Shown: piece after piece, positions 7,748 to 12,035 of the stretch
How the letters are laid out: each line of letters begins with the position of its first letter
Numbering within the stretch: the first letter of the stretch is position 1
Assembly: GCA_014523495.1 (NCBI GenBank)
Contig: JAATVM010000212.1
Span: 1-12,035 of the forward strand
Source of the DNA: Nitrososphaerales archaeon TH1920
GTDB lineage: Archaea > Thermoproteota > Nitrososphaeria > Nitrososphaerales > Nitrososphaeraceae
Direction of reading: 5' to 3'
Length of the DNA: 12,035 nt
The notes under the pieces: generated by a model
Database searches by the model: none
What the model saw: the letters and a program-made list of their open reading frames with translations, nothing else
What the model was told of the DNA's origin: nothing
Made by a program: the position numbers and the translations under genes

Positions 7748-8056
7748 ATGAATAAAAAGAATATAGAAAGAATAGCAGCTGAAAGAATTGAAATTTTGAT
7801 CGATAATGCATTGCGAGAAGTAAAAGATAATGAGAAATTATCGCAATCTTATGCAAATTTGGCTCTAAAAATAGCAATGCGTGTTAGAATAAGAATGCCA
7901 TATTTCATGCGTCAGCTATTTTGTAGAAAATGTAAGCAATTTATTGTTCCCGGAATAGATTCTAGAGTTAGAATTGGTAGAACTAGAGTCAAGAGTATTA
8001 GGATTACTTGTATGAAATGCAATCATGTTTATCGGAAGATAATTGTAAATAGATGA
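7748..8056 (+). CDS. rnp4: Ribonuclease P protein component 4 (Rpp21/Rpr2 family)
   Basis: Zinc-binding protein subunit of archaeal RNase P, which trims the 5' leader of pre-tRNA together with the RNA subunit and other proteins. It has 102 residues, a usual length. An N-terminal pair of helices (1-50) precedes a zinc ribbon with Cys59/Cys62 (FCRKC) and Cys88/Cys91 (TCMKC). Arg and Lys residues between them (RVRIGRTRVKSIR) suit RNA contact. An in-frame TGA lies three codons before the ATG, which fixes the start. TTTAATATA at 7684-7692 may be its TATA box, which would give a leader of about 35 bases. It is divergently arranged with nep1. Confidence 0.93.
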   Translation: MNKKNIERIAAERIEILIDNALREVKDNEKLSQSYANLALKIAMRVRIRMPYFMRQLFCRKCKQFIVPGIDSRVRIGRTRVKSIRITCMKCNHVYRKIIVNR

Positions 8057-8089
8057 GATATTATACTGTCTGGTTTGCTTAATGGTGAT

Positions 8090-8145
8090 AAATACTATCT
8101 ATTTACATTAATTTCTTTACTATTTAAAAGAATGCTATAGTATTT
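8090..8145. repeat. Inverted repeat downstream of rnp4
   Basis: AAATACTAT (8090-8098) and ATAGTATTT (8137-8145) are perfect 9-base inverted arms 38 bases apart. It may act in ending the rnp4 transcript, but the stem is all AT except one pair and the loop is long, so chance is possible. Confidence 0.35.
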
Positions 8146-8214
8146 GTCTGCTTTATTCCAAGCATCATTGCCGTCAATGATTTCAAATGTCGTAATAAAA
8201 GAGTATTGTTGCAT
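8095..8214 (-). CDS. Possible 39-residue protein of unknown function between rnp4 and rps19e
   Basis: An ATG-to-TAG frame in the 275-base gap. The composition is protein-like, with MQQYSFITTFEIIDGNDAWN followed by KADKYYSILLNSKEINVNR. An in-frame TGA stands two codons before the ATG, so it cannot be longer at the 5' end. There is no Shine-Dalgarno site and only a weak TATA-like TAATAT upstream. No family is recognised. The rest of the gap (8215-8331) holds the rps19e promoter and nothing else I can support. Confidence 0.28.
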   Translation of the reverse strand: MQQYSFITTFEIIDGNDAWNKADKYYSILLNSKEINVNR

Positions 8215-8295
8215 ATGTGTTCAAGATATTAGCATTCATTACGAGCTTCCTTTCAATAAAAATTTGCTAGCGGTGAACCGACTTGAATAAAATGA

Positions 8296-8302
8296 TTTAT
8301 AA
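8296..8302 (+). promoter_or_regulatory. TATA box of the rps19e-pdcd5 operon
   Basis: TTTATAA followed by GG is centred about 33 bases before the ATG at 8332, so transcription would begin only a few bases upstream of the start codon. No Shine-Dalgarno site is present, which fits a very short leader. Confidence 0.5.
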
Positions 8303-8331
8303 GGGAATTTCCAAGAATGTTATAGATTATT

Positions 8332-8784
8332 ATGGCTAAGGCTTATGATATTCCTGCAGATGAATTAATTACTCATTTAGCAGAAAATTTGAAAAAGGAT
8401 AAGAAAATAGAGGCCCCACAATGGGCACAGTATGTTAAGACAGGTTCTCATGTAGAAAAAATTCCCCAAAATAAAGATTGGTGGTATATCCGATGTGCAT
8501 CATTGTTAAGGAAAGTGTACATTAACGGTCCAATCGGTATCTCTGACCTTAGAAGTGAGTATGGTGGTAAAAAGCAAATTGGATATAATGTTGCACATCA
8601 TAAAAAGGCTGGTGGTTCAGTAGTAAGAAAGGCCTTACAACAGCTAGAAGTTGCAGGTTATATAGCTAAAAAGAATAAAGGCAGATCTATTTCTGATGAA
8701 GGAATGAAGAAAGTTGATAGAATGGCTACAGAGTTATACAAGGAACTTGTGAATTCAAGGCCAGATTTGGAGAGGTACGGTTAG
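8332..8784 (+). CDS. rps19e: 30S ribosomal protein S19e
   Basis: Small-subunit ribosomal protein found in archaea and eukaryotes, not in bacteria; needed for maturation of the small-subunit rRNA. Its 150 residues match the family length. Recognisable parts are AYDIPADELI (4-13), WAQYVKTGSHVEKIP (31-45), the family core WWYIRCASLLRKVYINGPIG (50-69), and VVRKALQQLEVAGYIAK near 97-113, the winged-helix recognition region. The start ATG follows a TATA box closely. It is probably cotranscribed with the PDCD5-type gene 24 bases downstream. Confidence 0.96.
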   Translation: MAKAYDIPADELITHLAENLKKDKKIEAPQWAQYVKTGSHVEKIPQNKDWWYIRCASLLRKVYINGPIGISDLRSEYGGKKQIGYNVAHHKKAGGSVVRKALQQLEVAGYIAKKNKGRSISDEGMKKVDRMATELYKELVNSRPDLERYG

Positions 8785-8808
8785 ATAATTATTAAACCTG
8801 GCGAGAGC

Positions 8809-9093
8809 ATGTCTGTTTCACCATCCGATAACAACAGCGAAGATATGAAAAGACGCGAAGCGGAAGCAATGATGAGACAAAAGGCATTAATGGTCCTATT
8901 GGATCAGGATGCAAGACAAAGACTTATGAATATAAGAATGGTTAAACCAGAGCTTGCACTCGCCGTGGAAAATTATCTCATAACAGCCGCTTCAGCCGGT
9001 AAATTGAATAGACCACTGACTGATGAGGAACTTAAGCAACTATTAATTAACCTACAACAACCTAAAAAACAATTTAGAATAAGTCGTATTTGA
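8809..9093 (+). CDS. PDCD5-family nucleic-acid-binding protein
   Basis: Archaeal relative of human PDCD5: a small basic three-helix protein, described as DNA-binding in archaea, whose cellular role is not settled. It has 94 residues, slightly short of the common 110 or so. An N-terminal charged helix (MKRREAEAMMRQKALMVLL) leads to DARQRLMNIRMVKPELALAV, the family core, and then GKLNRPLTDEELKQLL, followed by a basic tail. The shortness comes from a reduced N-terminal helix, not a break. A weak ribosome site (GGCGAG) is 2 bases from the ATG. It lies 24 bases after rps19e, a pairing common in archaea. The following 115 bases up to the convergent dehydrogenase gene are T-rich on the plus strand and may hold the terminator. 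Confidence 0.92.
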   Translation: MSVSPSDNNSEDMKRREAEAMMRQKALMVLLDQDARQRLMNIRMVKPELALAVENYLITAASAGKLNRPLTDEELKQLLINLQQPKKQFRISRI

Positions 9094-9208
9094 CTTTGAG
9101 CATCTCGAATTATTTGTGTTAGTTTAGTTTCTTGGTTTATGTTCCTGTCAAATATATCATATGTTGTCATGCACTCGTTCTCTCTATATTATTGAAGGTG
9201 GGAGTTTC

Positions 9209-10099
9209 TTAAGAATGAGTCTCTGTTGAATCTGAAACTAATTGACTCGTACTAGTCAGATCCTCGATTTTCTTGTTTATATTTAACGCTATTTCCAATA
9301 AGTCGGGTTCAATTCTGTTTTGTTTTATGAAGGATGCTAAGGCTTGAGTGTCTTTAGGTAAGCACATTCCATCAAATGGTCTGCCAAATTCGGTGCCATA
9401 CTTTCCAATTCTTTTGTCTAAAGATACCCCCAAACTTACAACCTTGTGATCTATTCCAAGATGTTGACATATCAATCCTATTTCATTAAAAAATGAAATC
9501 TTTAATGACAAAAAGCAATTTGATGCATATTTGATCAGTTCTGCAGCCTCGAATGATGTAACGATTATATTTTTTGTTAATCGTTCGTATATCTCTACTA
9601 AAATTTTGGATAACTGAGCATGATCCTCGCCTATTATTACCCTATCTGGTTTGAAGAAATCATCGAATGATGAATTTTGTCTTAGAAATTCTGGATTGTA
9701 TACAACATCATAGTCAATCCCTCTCTTTGTTTTACAATTTTTTTCAAGATAATTGACAATTACATTACGCATTGTTCCAGGCAAAATCGTGCTGCGGAAG
9801 ACAAACAAATGTTGTTTTTCCGCTGTATTGAGATACTCAGTTATCTGTTGTAATACAGAAAATATCTGAGATAGATCTTGTTTAGAATTATGGGTTGGAG
9901 TATTCACGCAAACAAACGAGATGTCAGTTTGTGACAGTGCTTCACTTAAGTTACTCGCCACATTATATCCATCATTCTTTAAAGCTTTAAGCCTTTCTTT
10001 TGAAATGTCGTAAAAAATAACTTTATGGCCCAATTTATGAAAGCCTTGGCCCGTTGCAGTCCCTACAACACCAGAACCAATAACACTTATTTTATTCAT
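9209..10099 (-). CDS. Short UDP-sugar dehydrogenase-like protein lacking the C-terminal UDP-binding domain
   Basis: Member of the UDP-glucose/GDP-mannose dehydrogenase family; such enzymes oxidise the sugar C6 hydroxyl to a uronate with NAD for surface glycans. The N-terminal Rossmann motif is GSGVVG (8-13). The central domain has YNPEFLR (134-140), Lys190 and Asn194 in ELIKYASN, and GRPFDGMCLPKD (239-250) with the expected catalytic Cys246. The chain stops at 296 residues, about 100-150 short of usual, without the C-terminal nucleotide-sugar domain, and ends in a Ser/Thr-rich tail. The dinucleotide and catalytic parts look intact. A TTG two codons upstream is possible, but ATG at 10099 has GTGAT (10106-10110) six bases before it and forms an ATGA overlap with the preceding small frame. 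It could be a real short enzyme or a dehydrogenase acting on another substrate. Confidence 0.85.
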   Translation of the reverse strand: MNKISVIGSGVVGTATGQGFHKLGHKVIFYDISKERLKALKNDGYNVASNLSEALSQTDISFVCVNTPTHNSKQDLSQIFSVLQQITEYLNTAEKQHLFVFRSTILPGTMRNVIVNYLEKNCKTKRGIDYDVVYNPEFLRQNSSFDDFFKPDRVIIGEDHAQLSKILVEIYERLTKNIIVTSFEAAELIKYASNCFLSLKISFFNEIGLICQHLGIDHKVVSLGVSLDKRIGKYGTEFGRPFDGMCLPKDTQALASFIKQNRIEPDLLEIALNINKKIEDLTSTSQLVSDSTETHS

Positions 10100-10284
10100 T
10101 TCCAAATCACTCTCTTACAGGGATAATAATTAATAGTATTTATATAATTACCAGATTTGCCCTTTTTAAGTATCAAGGGATTTACCTCGACCGATGTTGT
10201 GGATGGAATCATAACAAAAATATTGATTCTTTGTATTATTGTATTTTGAATATTTTCATAGCTTCTTAATACTTGACCAATCAC
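10096..10284 (-). CDS. Possible small protein overlapping the dehydrogenase start
   Basis: A 62-residue frame with a GTG start whose TGA overlaps the dehydrogenase ATG by the ATGA arrangement typical of coupled genes. The first in-frame ATG would leave 38 residues. The sequence is rich in Ile, Asn and Lys, as random AT-rich DNA also is, and shows no motif. The overlap is the main reason to list it. No function can be given. Confidence 0.3.
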   Translation of the reverse strand: MIGQVLRSYENIQNTIIQRINIFVMIPSTTSVEVNPLILKKGKSGNYINTINYYPCKRVIWK

Positions 10285-10354
10285 TAATAAAAATAGTAGA
10301 TATCACTGGTGATACCATTGGATTAAGTAAACTGCGTTAATCTAATACATCACC
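10285..10354 (-). terminator. Hairpin with following T-rich tract, downstream of the second kdpF-like sequence
   Basis: GGTGAT (10308-10313) pairs with ATCACC (10349-10354). Inside, ATTGGATTAA (10317-10326) pairs with TTAATCTAAT (10337-10346) with one G-T pair around a 10-base loop, giving 16 pairs with a small internal bulge. On the minus strand the hairpin is followed by CTATTTTTATT. The left arm also starts a separate dyad, TATCAC-TG-GTGATA (10301-10314). Reading as a terminator is inferred from the hairpin plus T tract. Confidence 0.5.
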
Positions 10355-10418
10355 CTTAGACAATCCCGCACGAATTTTATTATAAAGTTTAAACTTAACG
10401 AAATAACTATCTTAGGAC

Positions 10419-10518
10419 CTATCGTTCTGCTTTTACCAACGAATATGTCAAGGCTCCAGCAGATATTACTAGGAATGCGATAAAACCTTGTTAAGAATAA
10501 AAACCAAAATTTAATCAT
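10419..10518 (-). pseudogene. Second KdpF-like small membrane peptide, broken by one extra base
   Basis: ATG at 10518 has a good Shine-Dalgarno site, GGTGAT (10522-10527), 3 bases upstream. It starts MIKFWFLFLT. The frame then has to shift by one base to read GFIAFLVISAGALTYSLVK, ending AER and TAG, which matches the intact KdpF-like peptide at 11045-11131 almost residue for residue. Removing one A from the ACAA at the junction would give a 32-residue KdpF with the family-like end LTYSLVKAER. Without the shift, the ATG frame runs 58 codons of unlike sequence. The conserved frame itself has a TAA just upstream and no usual start codon. It is therefore a recent pseudogene, a sequencing error, or less likely a shifted gene. 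Confidence 0.6.
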
Positions 10519-10542
10519 CGTATCACCAAGTGGGTCAGAACT

Positions 10543-10572
10543 GTAGAAATTCTACTTCATTCGAAAAATGAA
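10543..10572. promoter_or_regulatory. Two adjacent dyads between divergent small genes
   Basis: GTAGAA-A-TTCTAC (10543-10555) and TTCATT-CGAAA-AATGAA (10556-10572) stand back to back between the second kdpF-like sequence (minus) and the 63-residue gene (plus). Symmetric sites in a divergent promoter region suggest regulator binding. The rest of 10519-10592 shows no clear TATA box that I would defend. Confidence 0.35.
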
Positions 10573-10592
10573 ATCAATAATATGCGGCAGTA

Positions 10593-10784
10593 ATGTCAAC
10601 TAGAAGGAATCACGATATCAAGGCTTTAAATATTCGGCAAGTGTTAACAGACTTGCTACAAAAACATTCCTTAACCAGAGAATACGTTTTGGAAATGACT
10701 TCAGACAAATTAGCTAGCCTATTGGGAATTGACATAGACTATGCAAAATTAATCCAAGGTTCTCTAAGAGTTCTTAAAAATTAA
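10593..10784 (+). CDS. Small helical protein of unknown function
   Basis: A 63-residue frame with an ATG start and protein-like, mostly helical composition. A basic start (STRRNHDIK) is followed by an amphipathic helix (RQVLTDLLQKH) and a C-terminal part, SDKLASLLGIDIDYAKLIQG, that resembles a helix-turn-helix or helix-hairpin-helix unit. This could mean nucleic-acid binding, but the similarity is only visual. There is no Shine-Dalgarno site, so a leaderless transcript is possible. It lies inside the minus-strand Kdp-associated region, convergent with the zinc-ribbon gene and divergent from the broken kdpF-like copy, so it may regulate them; this is inference. Confidence 0.6.
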   Translation: MSTRRNHDIKALNIRQVLTDLLQKHSLTREYVLEMTSDKLASLLGIDIDYAKLIQGSLRVLKN

Positions 10785-10830
10785 AAATTAAAAATTAGAA
10801 TCAATGAGGATTAAAAATGACTGCTTAATC
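10774..10830 (-). terminator. Terminator of the kdp/zinc-ribbon transcript
   Basis: On the minus strand, about 50 bases past the zinc-ribbon stop, GATTAA and TTAATC (10825-10830 and 10809-10814) form a 6-pair stem around a 10-base loop. After this come three tandem copies of TTTTTAA (TTAAAAA on plus, 10774-10794). A longer outer pairing, AGAATC with GATTCT (10797-10802, 10838-10843), encloses it. A hairpin followed by T tracts supports termination. The T-tract also overlaps the end of the convergent 63-residue gene. Confidence 0.55.
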
Positions 10831-10879
10831 GATTTTAGATTCTTGGTGTTTGTGTAAAAAATAGTGACATAGGCGCAAA

Positions 10880-11026
10880 CTACTTAGTAGTAATACCCAA
10901 GCAAGTGTCACATTCAGGACACGAACATATGAAGTATTGGAATTTTTTTCCGTTACTCTCCGTTCCAATACGAAATTCCATTTTTGGTTCAGAAAATTCT
11001 TTTTTACATGTGTGGCATTTTGTCAT
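10880..11026 (-). CDS. 48-residue zinc-ribbon protein following the kdp genes
   Basis: ATG-to-TAG frame, too short for usual gene calling. It begins MTKCHTCKKEFSEPKMEFRI and ends with FICSCPECDTCLGITTK. Cys4/Cys7 (CHTC) and Cys36/Cys39 (CPEC), with additional Cys34 and Cys42, give two CxxC knuckles about 28 residues apart, the pattern of a small treble-clef or zinc-ribbon fold. It starts 18 bases after the kdpF-like stop on the same strand. An AAGGA lies between them but is further than ideal from the ATG. It is likely cotranscribed with kdp. A role in regulation or as an adaptor is a guess; no family name is recognised. A 76-codon frame on the plus strand over the same bases is its shadow. 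Confidence 0.75.
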   Translation of the reverse strand: MTKCHTCKKEFSEPKMEFRIGTESNGKKFQYFICSCPECDTCLGITTK

Positions 11027-11044
11027 AAATAATATTCTTGTCCT

Positions 11045-11131
11045 TTATTTTTTGACCTTTACTAGTGAGTATGTCAAAGCTCCAGCTGATATCACCAAGA
11101 ATAATATGTACCCGACCAAAATAAATTCCAA
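11045..11131 (-). CDS. kdpF: KdpF-like small membrane subunit of the Kdp potassium pump
   Basis: A 28-residue peptide reading M(TTG)EFILVGYILFLVISAGA, then LTYSLVKVKK. It is one hydrophobic transmembrane helix with a positively charged C-terminus. Size (29 in E. coli) and the end L-x-Y-S-L-V-K match KdpF, the peptide that stabilises the KdpFABC complex in the membrane. The TTG directly abuts the TAA of kdpC, and GGAG (11140-11143, inside kdpC) is 8 bases upstream, a good ribosome site. The order B-C-F differs from the usual F-A-B-C. The length is far below normal gene-calling limits, so it is probably missing from annotation. A second, damaged copy lies at 10419-10518. Confidence 0.72.
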   Translation of the reverse strand: MEFILVGYILFLVISAGALTYSLVKVKK

Positions 11132-11680
11132 TTAGCTTACTCCACTTGTGTTCCTATTCATTACAAACTCTTGGTAAACATCTGGATAACCTGAAATAAG
11201 TTCTAGATTAACTTCCAAGACATTCGCATAATCCGGAGCAAATACTAGCACATTACTTACCTTGTTTTTTTCTATATTAAGTTGAATGGCTGTCTTGAGT
11301 GTACTTTCTGGCAAACCTGTTGCTTTGCTTATCCGTGGAATCTGTGCGTAAGCATCATCCGGGCTTATATGAGGGTCTACAGTAGATGTTGAATTCGCCG
11401 GAGGTCTAATATGGAAAAGCTTGTCGGATTTAAATTCTTGAGCGATTAGCTTTGAACCCACAACCTCTCCATCCAATGTCAACATGCTACCTGTTGATTG
11501 AAATGGAAGCGTGACATCACCGATGAGGACCAGTAAAAGAGGGTATGCAATTCCTACCGTAATTATCATAAGTAGCACAACACGAAGCGAAGAAGGCAAA
11601 TTTTGTCCTATTAGGCTCCTCACATCATCTGAAGCGACTGAAGTTTTTTTGGAGATAAATTTTCGTAGGTCTTTTTTCAC
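11132..11680 (-). CDS. kdpC: Potassium-transporting ATPase subunit KdpC
   Basis: Accessory subunit of the high-affinity K+ pump KdpFABC, which imports K+ using ATP; membrane anchored with its main part outside the cytoplasm. It has 182 residues. A basic cytosolic N-terminus of about 30 residues, longer than in most bacteria, precedes one membrane helix (33-55). The family motif GSKLIAQEF is at 75-83, then FHIRPP (89-94) and DPHISPDDAYAQIPRISKATGLP (102-124). Between FHIRPP and DPHISP only about seven residues remain, so the long loop with the bacterial SNLGPTN motif is absent: a compact form. The start is GTG at 11680; GGGTGA (11690-11695), overlapping the kdpB stop, is its ribosome site. It lies 9 bases after kdpB and directly before the kdpF-like gene. 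Confidence 0.94.
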   Translation of the reverse strand: MKKDLRKFISKKTSVASDDVRSLIGQNLPSSLRVVLLMIITVGIAYPLLLVLIGDVTLPFQSTGSMLTLDGEVVGSKLIAQEFKSDKLFHIRPPANSTSTVDPHISPDDAYAQIPRISKATGLPESTLKTAIQLNIEKNKVSNVLVFAPDYANVLEVNLELISGYPDVYQEFVMNRNTSGVS

Positions 11681-11689
11681 TTTTTTAAT

Positions 11690-12035
11690 TCACCCTATGA
11701 ATGCTGCCAATATCATGTCTATAGCCTTTATTCCAACAAATGGTAATGCTACACCTCCAAGTCCGTAAATTAACATATTTCTATTGAAGGTCATTTGTGG
11801 TGATTCAGCCCTGAACTTGACTCCCTTCAATGATAATGGAACTAGTGCTGGAATGACAATAGCATTAAATATTAAAGTTGAAAGTACTGCTGTTTCAGGG
11901 CTGTGTAAATGCATGACGTTAAGAATCTCCATTTTTGGATTTGCCGCTGTGAACATAGCAGGTAGAATAGCAAAGTATTTAGCTACATCATTAGCGATAC
12001 TAAATGTGGTAATAGCACCACGTGTCATTAACAAC
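11690..12035 (-). CDS. kdpB: Potassium-transporting ATPase subunit KdpB, C-terminal part (cut off by the window)
   Basis: P-type ATPase subunit that energises the Kdp pump. Only the last 114 or so residues are in the window; the frame is open to the right edge. It reads MTRGAITTFSIANDVAKYFA, a diagnostic KdpB segment at the edge of the membrane domain, followed by PAMF and the last membrane helices (TAVLSTLIFNAIVIPALVPL and YGLGGVALPFVGIKAIDMIL). Catalytic Asp, ATP-binding and actuator domains lie outside the window. The stop overlaps the kdpC ribosome site. kdpA is presumably further upstream, beyond the right edge. Confidence 0.96.
   Translation of the reverse strand, partial: LLMTRGAITTFSIANDVAKYFAILPAMFTAANPKMEILNVMHLHSPETAVLSTLIFNAIVIPALVPLSLKGVKFRAESPQMTFNRNMLIYGLGGVALPFVGIKAIDMILAAFIG

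Noticed and set aside
8057..8331. Possible tRNA or structured RNA in the rnp4-rps19e gap
   Set aside because: No cloverleaf, T-loop sequence or GC-rich stems were found; only a weak AT inverted repeat and a small frame.
8973..9170. 65-codon minus-strand frame over the end of the PDCD5-type gene
   Set aside because: Most of it is antisense to a conserved gene and its composition follows that gene; no upstream signals.
10905..11135. 76-codon plus-strand frame containing SEYVKAPADITKN
   Set aside because: It covers the antisense of the zinc-ribbon protein and the kdpF-like peptide. The related stretch at 10440-10480 keeps EYVKAPADIT too, but has no start codon in that frame; wobble positions coincide on both strands, and the minus strand has the KdpF features and kdp context.

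Overview
The window is AT-rich archaeal DNA. Several lines point to an ammonia-oxidising-type thaumarchaeon (Nitrososphaeria), possibly close to Nitrosocosmicus; the genus is inferred from the look of the proteins, not tested. The lines are: a group II chaperonin with a GGM tail, an MptE-type pterin kinase, archaeal RNase P protein Rnp4, S19e, Nep1 and a PDCD5-type protein, TATA-box promoters, and Shine-Dalgarno sites of the GGTGAT type. No rRNA, tRNA, CRISPR array, transposase or phage gene was recognised.

Layout. 1-568: 3' part of mptE. 674-2888: a coiled-coil protein of unknown function followed 7 bases later by guaA. 2890-5745 (minus): the thermosome gene, then a PfkB-type sugar/nucleoside kinase; the kinase converges on guaA with one base between the stops. 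6066-6953: heme o synthase ctaB, whose stop codon overlaps the stop of the convergent rRNA methyltransferase nep1. 7748-9093: rnp4, rps19e and pdcd5, which with the divergent nep1 make a ribosome/RNA-processing neighbourhood. 9209-10099 (minus): a short UDP-sugar dehydrogenase-like protein lacking the usual C-terminal domain. 10285-12035: mostly minus strand, the 3' end of a Kdp potassium-pump operon (kdpB, kdpC) plus several genes too short for ordinary gene calling.

The most informative part is the Kdp end. Directly after kdpC there is a 28-residue KdpF-like membrane peptide with a TTG start, so the order here is B-C-F. It is followed by a 48-residue cysteine-rich zinc-ribbon protein. About 500 bases further on lies a second KdpF-like sequence with a good ribosome site and ATG, but it is broken by a single extra base. 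Each of the two units ends in a similar hairpin (GGATTAA, a 9-10 base loop containing ACTGC, TTAATC) followed by T-rich sequence on the minus strand. This suggests a duplicated kdpF-plus-terminator module.

Other points of note are four genes best started at TTG (thermosome, ctaB, nep1, kdpF), a possible one-base error or frameshift at the start of ctaB, and a perfect seven-copy 9-base repeat encoding the thermosome tail. I did not see a convincing wholly new multi-gene system; the Kdp-associated small genes are the best candidates for new biology.
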